Positions 1 to 17,231 are shown, numbered from the stretch's first letter. The stretch: DNA of 64,000 nucleotides from Xestospongia bergquistia (GCA_963965975.1 OZ014419.1:1798001-1862000); one strand, 5' to 3'. Numbers and translations: made by a program. The notes: a model not told the origin generated them from the letters alone.

Positions 1-45
1 TATTGATTACAACTATTCACCTATATTGAGAAGTAGGATGTAAAC

Positions 46-88
46 ATATATATATATATATATATATATATCTATATATATATATATA
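46..88. repeat. (TA)n microsatellite
   Basis: Alternating TA with one interruption. No gene signal around it. Confidence 0.9.
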
Positions 89-130
89 GTATTAGATTGT
101 GCACTCTGCTAAAATTAAATATATTATTTC

Positions 131-313
131 AACAACTAATTTGTAGCTTACAAGGTGGATTACTATGGAATCCAAAATTCATGTGAATTACTCATTGTAC
201 AAATTATTGTGTTGTAATAGTACAACATAATAACAAATTAGTTATACAGTGAGTAATCATGAGTTCTAGATTCCATAGCAATCCACTAATGTAAGCTACA
301 AATTGACTGTTAT
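131..313. repeat. Foldback (inverted-repeat) element
   Basis: Two arms of about 75 bp are near-perfect reverse complements: the left arm carries AATTTGTAGCTTACA and TGGATTACTATGGAATC, the right arm their complements (GATTCCATAGCAATCCA, TGTAAGCTACAAATT). The loop is short and AT-rich. No coding capacity, so it fits a non-autonomous foldback/MITE-like element. No clear target duplication was identified. Confidence 0.8.
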
Positions 314-1158
314 AATAATTGATTAATTAATTTTTACAGTGATATAATATATATAAGAATAATGATGACATGTGTAAAATGAGATTGTGCACTCTACTAA
401 CAATATAAATTTATGATAGCATTAATATAACTTATAGTGACCATGGTGTTACATATAACAGCTTTTTGGTATGGGAGATACTCCAATTACAAAATTACTA
501 CCTTTAGGATCTATGGTTTAGGGTTAGGGTCTATGATATAGTATTAACCTAGTCTAGTGATCATGAACTAGCTCCTCTTCCTATTGATAAGCTGACATGC
601 AGAGGAGATTCTAAAAGTAAACTTGACTTGCTACCCATGCACTGAAATGTGGAATAGTACTGTAGTACCAAAGTTGTCATATATAGTAGTTATGAATGTA
701 GCCATATCAGTCAAATTTTTTGCCTATGTGTTTTTATGCAAGCTACCATGAGTGATATTTAAAGTTTAATGAAAGTAACATTGTAAAAGAGGGAATAGAT
801 TTGGATGTATACATGTAACAGCTGGCCAAATATTTGTGGGTGTAGATAATGAACCAAAAAAATAGATTTAAGATGTCTTAGTAGGTTATGGTTTGATTAC
901 AGTTTGATTTGTACTTGATGCAAAGGTGTGGAGAACCATTTTTCTTAATAGAGTGAAAGAGTGAGTTCCTTTTTCAAAATGTTTAATGTAGGAGTTATCA
1001 ATTCAAGCAAGATTTGAGTTATAGATGATAGCTATTGAGATGTATGACAGATATGGCAGTTGTAGCTTCATCACACTATGACACCTTTGTGGTGCTGGTC
1101 CACATTACACACATTCCAATAAGTCGAATTCGCTTCAGGATGTATGGGTCAGTTCTTA

Positions 1159-1183
1159 TAACGTGACGTTTTACGTCACGTTA
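1159..1183. promoter_or_regulatory. Perfect palindrome with two CRE-like half sites
   Basis: The arms TAACGTGACGT and ACGTCACGTTA are exact reverse complements around a 3-base TTT spacer. Each arm holds TGACGT, the ATF/CREB core. The patch (about 1,100-1,330) is richer in G+C and CpG than its surroundings and also has a TGGCGCCA palindrome, so it may be a promoter, but no transcription unit could be attached to it. Confidence 0.5.
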
Positions 1184-2397
1184 TTGTTTTCTTCTCGTTA
1201 CACTTGGCGCCAGCTTATTAAAAAGCTCGCTAGACTAAGTATTAATTTTCATTACAATATTCATTTCTCTGTGCCGTACAAATAACCACTGCATGCGTAC
1301 TTAAACATCAGAGGCCCTCTCATCCTTCTCAACGGATAAAAGTAGTCTAATCATAAGTAAAGATGTGGCATTCATCAGTTAAGGTAAAGAGACATTATAT
1401 ATAATATCATGGCCACTAACTTATATTAATTATTGCTATTATAAATTATTACTGTAAGTAGAGAGTACAAACTCATTATATATATGTCATCAATATTATT
1501 ATATATCACATATTTAACTTTTAATCTTATAAATAGTAAATATGCTTTTACTATTTATATGTTGCAATTTTATATGCTTTCCAATGGATAGATGTCAATA
1601 TACAGTGAATGAAGACATTACAAATCCTCAGAGTCTAGCATCCTAATTCACAATATTATAAAGATGAAAAGTTATAGCCAATATACATAGGTGTACTTGT
1701 GTCTTATTCTAATAATAATTTCATTTATATTTTTACTTTAAGGGGCCTGGATTTTTAATATAATTTCTTAAACCATGAATGTCTAGTTTAAGAATTCGTC
1801 ATATAATTATTAGTCATACAAAGTCTAAAATATAATCCCTAAAAATGACATTTTTGTGTTGAGGATAATTTGTGTACTTACTTTAGTTGAAGAATTGGAT
1901 ATTAATATTTCTTATGTCACAGCTGTACTGTGTAAAAGGTAAGATCATTAACATAAATTGTGTTGCTATATTTTCTCTTTATATTTGAATAAATCTAAAA
2001 ATTAAAAGTTATGTAATAAGATACTTACACTATGGGAGAAGTAGCTGAATAGTTCACTAATGTGTTTTGTAAAGGAATTTTGAAAATTCTTATACTATGT
2101 CTGTTTTCATAGCACTTACAGTAGAAGCTATGGTATGCTGTTTATGTCAAAGGTTTTTAATGATTATGGAAGTGGTATCATCAGTATTATAATATATTTT
2201 ATACTGTTACTAGACTAATCCCAACCTTCCTAAACCTTAATCCTAAACATTTGACTGTATATTCCACAGTCAGTAATAAAGTATTCTCATTATCATAATT
2301 AATATTAATTTTGACGCCAGAGGTACGTCATAGAGGCTAATTATGGTTTCCAATTAGCTATATCTATTACTAGTTTAATTTTGTCAGTGAAGGTATG

Positions 2398-2617
2398 TAG
2401 CCTCGTACCCAGGCTTTCGTGAAAGCCTGGTAATTACTGCTTGCGCATGTGCGTAATTACTTTAATTTTGCAATATAGTGACATCATAATTACAACCTTT
2501 TAAATTAACGAATAAATGGACTGGGTTTATATTGATAATTCACTACACGAGTTTAAGCATGGCTAGTCGAATTTGTCGGTTGTAAGTGGAATAGCGTCAA
2601 ACTTGGGTATGAGGCTA
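2398..2617. mobile_element. MITE with terminal inverted repeats and 10-bp target duplication
   Basis: Left end TAGCCTCGTACCCAG (2398-2412) and right end CTTGGGTATGAGGCTA (2602-2617) are inverted copies. The element is flanked by exact direct repeats TGAAGGTATG at 2388-2397 and 2618-2627. It is 220 bp with no open frame. Just inside the left end is a perfect stem, CCAGGCTTTC paired with GAAAGCCTGG (2409-2430). Target duplications of 9-10 bp are typical of Mutator-like elements; that class assignment is an inference. Confidence 0.8.
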
Positions 2618-3162
2618 TGAAGGTATGCAGTGATTATGACATTTGTCACATACTATAAAATACAAATGGAGATACAAATAATATATGTACAGGATACTGC
2701 ATAAACCTAAACAATTATATAACAATTAAACAATTACTATAGGACTGTCGAATATAATAAGAAATAAATAATTCACAAAATTATATAACTAATTGTAAAA
2801 ATTAACCTAAGATTCTTTTATTTGATGACTGGATAGTTGACAAAACTATGAGAAACTACTAAAAAACATTTTTGAGTTAGACAAATTAAAATCATTGATC
2901 ACAGTTCAAAGTGCTCACAGTCAAAGTAATAATATTCATTGATTGTTATGAATGTTGGTGGATATTGTAAGTAGCTAATTAAATTCAGCATGCTAAAAAG
3001 ATGTTTACAACAATTGATTAAAACTGTGAAATGGACACACACATATATAAACATGTACAAAAGGGAAAATCTCTATCAGAAACCACCTCCAGCAGTTATA
3101 GCATGCTAGGTAGAAAAAATCTATGAATGTCTAATTTATGTACAACATCTTTTTATACAACT

Positions 3163-3206
3163 ATTGATATCTTATTTTAATAATCTTAATTGGTCTCTTT
3201 TTCAAG
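3163..3206 (+). pseudogene. Decayed signal-peptide exon of receptor R1
   Basis: The segment aligns base for base with the signal exons of R2 and R6 (shared core TATTTTNANAATCTTA, then TTGGTCT and the donor AAG|GTA). The ATG is gone (the position reads ATT), an extra A shifts the frame, and in-frame TAA codons occur. It sits 71 bp before the first SRCR exon, the place where an intact signal exon lies in the paralogs (51 to 70 bp away in R2-R6). No other in-frame ATG with a hydrophobic run was found upstream. Confidence 0.75.
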
Positions 3207-3277
3207 GTAGTCTTATTGTCTTATATATGTATCCACTCATCATTAAACTTTTTGACCTCTCTATTTGTCTACATCAG

Positions 3278-6200
3278 GTACTTTTAATGTCTATTGTGAA
3301 CATGGATCTTTAAGGTTAGTAAATGGAGGTTCTGCTAATGAAGGAAGACTGGAGATTTGTATAAATTATGTTTGGGGTACAATATGTGATAACATTTACT
3401 CTTCTGATACTAACAATGCTAAAGTGGCTTGTAGACAATTGGGATATGAAGTGGATGGAGGACAAAGTGAGAATAAAAATATTACTACATACATTTCAAT
3501 ACTTAATAGATGTGACAAATGCATATAATGGACATGGTAGTGGACCAATATGGTTGAAGTACCCCCAGTGTACTGGTATTGAGAGTAACTTATTGGAATG
3601 TCCAAGAAGATATGATCTTGGCAATCCTTATGGTTGCTCTCACCCTGAAGATGTTAGTATAGTTTGTCCAGGTATAGATACTATACTATAATCACATAAT
3701 TATTATAATTTTATATTCTAGTTAACTCCTGTACACAAGGTGATGTTCGTCTCACTGATGGACTGGTACCAAATGAAGGAACAGTTGAAGTGTGTTATAA
3801 TGGAGCTTGGAATTCTCTATGTTATTATGACTTTGGCTATCAAGAAGCATTTGTAGTCTGTAGACAGTTAGGTTATCCAGCAACAGGTAATAATAATAAT
3901 AATAATAACAACAATATATTACTTGATCTTTGGTATATATAGGTGCACAGTCTTTATCATCTAACTACTTTGGTACTGGACATGGAATACCAACACTAAC
4001 TGACTGGAGATGTATTGGAAATGAAACAAAATTATTGGACTGCCTTCATACCAGTGGTTCATCTTGTTTCTCATATCCTGGTGTGTATCATAGAGCAAGT
4101 ATTAGATGTACAGAATTGATAGCGTCTGGTAATACTTATTTCATGATTAAAATATTCATTATTATGTAAATTTCACACATATAGACAGCTGTGCTACAAG
4201 TGGTAATATGCGTCTTGTTGGACCTAATGATGCTGAGGGCAGAGTAGAATACTGCAGTAATGGAGTTTGGGGGACTGTGTCCTATTATGGATTTGATGTA
4301 AATGATGGGAAAGTTATCTGCAGGAAACTTGGACATCAGGAACCTCGTAATTTGAATACAAATTTTGTAACTTATTTTATTAGTTATTTTATACAGGTGT
4401 ACTGATATTTAGAAATTATGGACAAGGATCAGGTCCTGTTCTTTTTGTATATCTTAACTGTAATGAAAAGAAGTTTACTCTGGATCACTGTAGTTTTGGC
4501 TTAGATCCTTATTATTACACTCACTCCACTGATGTTGCAGTGAGGTGTATGGAAAAGGGTATTGATAGAATATATACAAAGTCTGCAAACTTATATTAAT
4601 TAACCCTTCCTTAGTTTTCACTGGTTGTACTCATGGTAACATTAGATTAGTAAATGGTTCCACTTCACATGAAGGAAGAGTAGAAATATGTGTCGATGGA
4701 GAATGGGGAACTATCTGTGGTACCTCTTGGGATAGAGTAGATGCTCAAGTTGTCTGTAGACAACTGGGATATGTCCCAACATGTAAACTAGTATTCATTA
4801 GTGTATACATAATATTGACTGTGGATATTATAGGGGCATCATTTTATACTTCATCACAATTTGGAGATGGAAACTTACAACAACTTATTTGGAATGTCCA
4901 ATGTAGTGGTTCAGAGATATATCTACTGTCATGTAGTTATCAATATGATCCTAGTTCATCCTGTTATTATGGTCGTACTGCTGGAGTCAAATGTTATAGT
5001 AAGATAACATTAATATTTTGTACAAATAGAAATAATGATTTCAATATCTCTCAGACTCTACATACTGTACTGAAGGAGATATCAGACTAGTTGGAGGAAA
5101 TAGTTCAAATGAAGGAGATATACAAATATGTAGAAGTGGAGTATGGGGATTTATATGTGGTGATTACTGGCATTGGTTTTGGTATTGGTATTACTCAGCA
5201 AACATGATTGTTACATGTAGACAACTGGGATATCACAGTGATAATAACTGTAAGTTTAATTTCCATCATAATATTTTAACTATTCTTTATTTGAAGGGAT
5301 TGCTACTAGTTGGTATTCATTCTTTGGAGGAAATCAAGACAATGCACCAATAGTATGGGATGGATTTAACTGTGTAGGCAATGAAACATCTTTAACTCAG
5401 TGCTCAAAGTATAACTATGGATATTATAGTACATGTACACAGAGTGCAGTAATCCATTGTGCAGGTCAAACTTGCTACTACATTTAACACTAGTTACAAT
5501 ACTTTCTTTATATCTACAGATGTAGTCAACTGTACTAATTGGTCAGTTCGTTTAGTGGATGGAGAAAGTGATAATGAAGGCAAAGTTGAGATATGTATAG
5601 ATGGAATATGGATGACAACAGAGGCAAATTATTGGTCTTATTCTCATGCTAAAATTGTATGTAGACAACTTGGATATTATGACAAATGTAAAATAAATGT
5701 TTTATATGATAGTGAATACTTTAGCATACTGTAGGGTCAGTAGCTATCACAGATATAATTTGGAAAACTAAAAGTAAAAGAGTTGGCTATCAATATTTTG
5801 GTTGTACTGGAAATGAAACATCACTGAGTAATTGTTCTTATTATTATGATCCATGGTATTATAAAGGGATAGCTTACTGGTATGACAAAATCAGAGCAGG
5901 TGTAGAATGTCAGATGAAATTACAATCAGGTATGATATCAGTACAACACTATGGATTATCTTCATTACTTTACAGAGTCATGTACAAATGTTGGAGATAT
6001 TCGTTTGTCTGGTGGTAGTCAATTAAATGAGGGTAGAGTTGAAATATGTCTTGATGGATACTGGGGTAGTGTATGTAGTAATGGATGGGATGAACAAGAT
6101 GCTCTAGTAACATGTAGACAAGCTGGATATCAGACATTAAGTGAGGAATTCACTAGTCAATGAAGTGACCATTATCTTCTATATATACAGGAGCTATTCC

Positions 6201-8740
6201 AATGTATGGTGCATTCTTTGGAAAAGGAGTTGGACCCGTTCATATGACATCTGTTGGTTGTCATGGCAACGAGAACAATCTAACTGAGTGCTCTTATATG
6301 AGTGGTATAGGAGTAGATAATTGTTATCATGGTAAAGATGTAGGAGTCATCTGTTTAGGTAAAGAGTAAGAGAGTCATTATAATATATTTCCTCTAAAAC
6401 AATAGATACTGTTTATTTCTATAATGTCACTATATCATTGAGTTCAGACCAGTCCTCTGTAATTATTGGTAGTAATGTGACACTTCATTGTAATGTATCT
6501 CCAAGACCTCCTATTAACACTACTTATCAATGGAGGACTACTGTGTCAGGAGTTACGTTATCACAACCTATTTCTACCTATTCCAATGTGATATTGACTG
6601 TTCCTACAGGACATACACAACAAGGGAATTACTACTGTATTGTTAAATATAATGGAGCAACATTAGGGAGAGGACATACTCAAATTTCTGTAAAAGGTAA
6701 TATAATATAGCCATTTTCTTTATAACTATTATTAATTAGATATTCTTAATGCTGTTGGCAATAAAGTAAAATCTACTGTTATTGGGTCTAATGTCAACCT
6801 CACAGTTGATATAACTGATAGATTTATTATTGACTATCTTCGTGAACTCAATTGGTATCATAATGATCAACAGATTGTTAATACCTTCAACAAGTACAGT
6901 ATTACAAATGATAACAAGACACTGATTATTACTAATATTACTAAAGAAGATGTAGGAGAATACTCTGTTAAATATGATGGTCTCAGACTGTATCAGTACA
7001 ATAGAGACTGTGAACAGAAAGTCCTACAACTTTTAAGACACTATCCAGTATTGAGTCCTACTGTGTTCTATGTCTCTGTTGAGGGTAAGCTAGGACACTT
7101 TATATAACTAGTGTAAACTTTTTATTAATTTAGGAGATGGATATGATATTACAAAGTCATCTAGATGTTCAAATTCTACTTATCCTGTCACTGGTTTTAA
7201 TAAGACAACTCAGAAAACTGTAGTCATTAGTTTTCTTAATACGAACAACCAATACAGTAATAAAGCACAAGTATTTTGGTATCATAATGGTAATAAGGTT
7301 ACCTCAGGAATGACCAGTAGTCATTTGGGGTTATATTGTGAACCATATTATAGTTTGAGTATTAATAATCCTACTGTGTTACACTCTGGATATTATGAGT
7401 CTCAACTAACTGTTACATCTTCAACAGTACTCTCATCATTGAGTTGTAGTAATTCATATCAAAATTTCCTGACTTCTTCCAATTATCTCAATTTATCAAC
7501 TATTGTCATAGATTCTATAGTACAAAGACTGGAATACTATGGTTAGTATTAATACAACTAAATATAACATTATGATAAAATGTTTATTATAGAAACTCCA
7601 TCAGTAAACTTGATAACAGATAAAACCAGTTTTAACTCAACATCTAATGCTGAATTAGTGTGTTCAGCTAGTGGTGGTTATCCTCTATATTATAACATTA
7701 CATTGATGAAGAATGGACTGTCTATTGCTAACACTATTGGATCATCTCAATTAGTCTATAATACTGAGGAAGATCAAACTGGTAGTAAATATGGAGTGTA
7801 TAAGTGTATAGTCAATAATACAGTCATTGAGATTGAATCAAGTGTATATCTAAAGGAAGAAGGTTAGATATTCATAATAATAATTATTTTAATATTTTGT
7901 TTTTAGCTAAATTATCTCTGTATTTACAAGCTGACAGTTGTCATCAATGGAATGTAAGAGATTATAACAAAAGATTAGTCTCAAGTTTTCATCACCTTAG
8001 GATCTTCAAATTCCAGCAATAGAGTTTGCTATAAAGGAACATGCTCAAATATCATGTAGTTGTTCATTAGTTAATAGTTCCTTTAATAACAGTACTCAAT
8101 CATGTTCTAACAACAATCTGACTTTCTCCTCTACTTTCATTTATTCTTCTAGTAATGGTCTCTTTATAGCGTCAGAGATAGTTGAACAACTAGAGAGAGA
8201 TTTCAGTCTAGGAAGGAATGCAACTTTAATAGTTAATGGACAACAATTAATAGCACTAACCAGTACCAACTTAAATCAAAAGGAGAGCAATAATAATGGA
8301 ATTTTGACAGGACTGTTCTTTGCTGGATTCACTAGTGCTACAATACTATGTGTAATAATCATTATTATAATCATGTAAGTATATATTATCTTATAAATTA
8401 ATAACAATTTTATGTATTGTATAGTGTTTTGTTGTTGAAATCAAGAAAAGTTAGACCAACAAAGACTTCAAAACCACAAAAGGAAGTACAATACAATGCA
8501 AAGTCTATGTCTGTATCTATCTGTAGTAATGAGGTACTAAATGATACAGCACTTTATAGTATACCACGTTACCACCATATTGGGCAAACATCAAGTAAAG
8601 GTCTCAAGGCAGTCAATAATTCTCAACAAACAAAACCAAATATTACTACAGTTACACTCTCAAATGAGAAATTCAAAGGAAATGAAACAATGATGTCAAC
8701 ATATGAAGACATGGATCATTATGAAGGACTGTATAATTAA
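3278..8740 (+). CDS. R1: SRCR x7 - Ig x4 transmembrane receptor, subfamily A, 5' exon missing
   Basis: Predicted type I surface receptor; ligand unknown. Exons: 3278-3466, 3510-3671, 3722-3886, 3943-4128, 4185-4346, 4397-4558, 4615-4782, 4834-4998, 5055-5249, 5297-5464, 5520-5687, 5735-5929, 5976-6140, 6191-6358 (seven SRCR domains, two exons each); 6406-6696, 6740-7084, 7134-7541, 7593-7862 (four Ig-like domains); 7907-7953 and 8001-8374 (juxtamembrane module and TM helix starting GILTGLFFAGF); 8425-8740 (tail). All phases agree, giving about 1,489 open codons. SRCR hallmarks such as VWGTIC and CRQLGY are clear, and Ig1 keeps the C..W..YYC pattern. The tail ends TYEDMDHYEGLYN: two close YxxM/YxxL motifs, not an ITAM. 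The signal-peptide exon upstream has decayed, so the copy may be non-secreted, use an unseen exon, or be a young pseudogene. Confidence 0.82.
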
Positions 8741-10092
8741 CTTTCAATGTTATATGTCATTGTTTGCAGTATATATAGTTTACTTTCAATGTTTTTATAG
8801 TTAGTTGTTAAAAAGTTTAGTCTAGTGACCAAGACACTTGCTGGTTTACAAGATTGGTCATTCATTATCTAAAATATTGATTTCTAATACAGGATACATA
8901 GTACTTGTATAAGTGATCATAACAATATATCCAGTTAAAAGGTAATCCTAAGCCATTTATCTCAAACGAAGATAGTTAATTTTTTATGAGGATAGGACTA
9001 GATATGGGACACAAGACCTTAGGACCACATGTTGGTATGACAAATGAACCTGTAATTGTTATTATATAATGACTAACTACCTTTAAAACCACTATTAATT
9101 GTGCTTATAAAATTTACCAATTTTAAATGTTATTATTTTAGCATGCATTCTGTGTCACTTCCAATTGAATCCTATAATTTTATGCATATGTGTCATGTAA
9201 CTAATTTATACTAAAATAAAACCCCACCCACTAAATCTTCTTATATAATAAACTGCAGGTGTAAAATATACTAAAAGTATTATACCAATAAGTTCTATTA
9301 ATATTTTAATTTAATACACCACTCTAATTTTACAGTTGTCACTAAATTGCTAAAATATTAAAATATGCATTTAATTAAGGTACATTAATGTACATAAACA
9401 AAATAATAATAATATTTATAAACATGAATAAAATTTAACTCTTTCTTCTTTATGAACTCTTGTCACAATAGTTTATGAATTTTATTGTGAAACTATTTAT
9501 GAGAAGTATAACTGTTAGCTCTTTAACTCCATCAAACTATAGTCTATTCGCCTTCACCTTGCCAGTATAAAAATATTATCATAACTTTCTAATAACTCAA
9601 CCAAATTCAAAATTTCAAAGTCAAGTGGTCTCCTGACGACCATTCTATTCTTTGACGTCATTTTTTATATGATACGGCCCACAATAGCTTGTACTTAGGG
9701 ATGTGATCTCGTGAATTTCGTTATTCAATAAAATGGCTGCTGCTTGAAGAGAGAAACCAGTACCGTAAGAAATACATTCTAACTGTAAAAGTTTAATCAC
9801 ACAGATATAGGTAAAAGTACAGTATTACTGTAGCTAATAATTTTGTTCTCACAAAAAAAGAAAATTAATTCTATACACAGACACGTAGACTTCTATTTTC
9901 ATGTGATAACTCAAAGAAAACATTTCATTTGTAATGTGTGGTATGTGTAATTTATACTACTTACACCCACTACTAATTTCCGCCGGGAAGGTGAACGCAA
10001 ATAGATTGGTTACATAGAAGGTATAATTCACTGACACAGATTGTACTAGCTATAATTTTGTGCTAGCTCTGGCAGGTACATGTAATATAAAA
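8741..10092. other. R1-R2 spacer, no gene recognised
   Basis: AT-rich. Possible poly(A) signals for R1 occur (for example AATAAA near 9214). A short CpG-containing patch from about 9,630 to 9,760 holds a perfect CRE palindrome TGACGTCA (9653-9660). No coding exon is supported. Confidence 0.5.
9653..9660. promoter_or_regulatory. CRE palindrome TGACGTCA
   Basis: Exact 8-bp ATF/CREB consensus in a locally CpG-bearing patch. No start of a gene could be attached to it; R2 starts 2 kb downstream with its own TATA box. Confidence 0.35.
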
Positions 10093-10240
10093 TTATGACC
10101 ATGGATCGTTAAGGCTAAACAATGGAAGTGCTACTACTTGATGACAACTGGAATTATGCATGATTATTGGGGTACAAGGGGAGGAGGGGCATGACGAATG
10201 TTCTGCTATTGATTAGCAAGACGTATTGGAATATAGCATC
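10093..10240 (+). pseudogene. Relic of a first-half SRCR exon
   Basis: The run GACCATGGATCGTTAAGGCT followed by AACAATGGAAGTGCTAC and later GATTATTGGGGTACA matches the start and middle of the SRCR1 first exon (GAACATGGATCTTTAAGGTT, TGGGGTACA). It is frame-disrupted and lacks the CRQLGY end. Upstream remnant of a lost array member. Confidence 0.55.
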
Positions 10241-10559
10241 ATGGTTTTTGATATGTGTAATAATTGAAGATTTTTCTACTATGAATGTTTTTATTGACAG
10301 TCAATAACTATATACACCATGTGAAGAGATAAAACAATCATAAGAATGTTGATACAAGTGTGTCCTTTTTTGAGAGAGGAAGTTGTTGTTTGTCCAGCAG
10401 GAAGTCATACTTTGCTGCATGTAGTTAATGTTTACGCCCAGAGATGGGGACCAGTATTATAATACACAATAAAGTATAGACTTCCTGTTGTACAAATAGT
10501 CATTGCCTTTAAGAATAGAGGATAGCTCTTAAATTAGTTTATTTAATCTTTCATCCTAT

Positions 10560-10842
10560 TGAAGGTGTGGTCAAATGTTGTGAACGGGTGAGTCTGAAGG
10601 TTGGCCCAAGTAATGTAGATGTAAGATTCAATATTCCAAAGTCTACTATTGCACCAGTATTACAACAGTACACAAGTACATTGACATGTGTTACTTCTAA
10701 ACCGTATCAACTAAGATGTCATTCTAGTAAGTCAGTTTTTATTCCCTCCAAAATTCCTATACGGGTTTATATTTTGATGATTCTAAGAATAGGTGCATGT
10801 AATATACATATACATACAATTGACCATTCATACAGTTAATTA
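10560..10842 (+). other. Unrecognised open stretch in spacer
   Basis: About 90 codons are open from 10567, with residues such as STLTCVTSK that loosely recall an Ig strand, but there is no convincing domain. Part of it (10697-10731) recurs at 45663-45700 beside the tandem repeat, so it belongs to a duplicated spacer block shared by the R2 and R6 upstream regions. Confidence 0.3.
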
Positions 10843-10890
10843 GCTAGCAGACATATAACTTATTGCTGATGTGTATACATTTATATAATG

Positions 10891-10938
10891 TTGTGTTTTC
10901 CTCTAATGTATTTTCTTTGTTAATAGATGTTAATGACT
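10891..10938 (+). repeat. Recurrent intergenic motif, copy 1
   Basis: Contains CCTCTAATGTATTTTCTTTG then TTAATAG and GTTAATGACT. The same block recurs at 17589-17637, 27511-27552 (plus) and 28002-28041, 37580-37618 (minus). The core TTTTCTTTGTTAATAG looks like a splice acceptor, so it may be the edge of a lost exon. Confidence 0.7.
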
Positions 10939-11633
10939 TGTAAAGGAAAAACCAATGTAAACAAAACAATTCATACCTACATGATGCATGTATACTGCAT
11001 GTTTGTATTTAACCCTAAGAATTAAAACCAATTCTGTAAGTCTTTATAATTGAATTTATACTAAGTAACAAAATGTAGCAATACAATAAAATGATGAAAA
11101 CAAACATATCAATAAATATATAGTATAAAACAATTTTAGGACCATTTGTCACAGCCATTCTTTTCATGCAAGTACCAGTACAAATGAACTAGCAAACAAG
11201 CAGGTTTAAACATGCAGATTTTTATGCAAAATGCTGTCAATGAAAATCTATTGTTCAAAATAAATCATACTGTATTTTTTAAATGTCTTTGAGATGAGGA
11301 ATGTTATATTTATATATAGTTCACAATTTAATTCTATCTGAACAGATTTAAGTGGCATATCATCTTGTTGTGTCCATTACTATTATAATGTATGTTATAA
11401 CTAAAAGCCATCAACCATATAATGTGTTTGTATGCTTTTCTCAAATGACCAATTAACTAAATGGATTATTGTTGACACAAATCCTACTTGCTTTTAGACC
11501 TCTTTCAACCATTAATCAAATATTAACTACGACATACTATATTTCCATAATGTTGCTATGTACACATGTACCATTTGTGCATTCTGTCCACATGTAATAT
11601 TTGTTTTGTCAGATATTCTTAATTGACCCACAC

Positions 11634-11643
11634 TATATAAAAT
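11634..11643 (+). promoter_or_regulatory. TATA box of R2
   Basis: TATATAAAAT lies 55 bp before the R2 ATG. The equivalent R6 position (51835-51844) has TATATAAAAG in a strongly similar 500-bp upstream region. Confidence 0.6.
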
Positions 11644-11667
11644 ATAAGTGATAAACTAGTAGACTAG

Positions 11668-17231
<5,564 letters not shown>

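Larger units (their letters stand above)
314..3162. other. Upstream flank of the receptor array, no gene recognised
   Basis: No coding exon could be supported in this stretch. It contains a palindrome (1159-1183) in a relatively GC-rich patch at about 1,100-1,330, and a MITE (2398-2617). The rest is AT-rich non-coding DNA. Confidence 0.6.

Noticed and set aside
518-529. Two TTAGGG telomere-like repeats
   Set aside because: Only two units in unique sequence; chance or trivial interstitial match.
3227-3277. ATG with a hydrophobic run before R1 (MYPLIIKLF type)
   Set aside because: It is out of frame with the SRCR1 exon and would not splice in phase, so it was not used as the R1 start.
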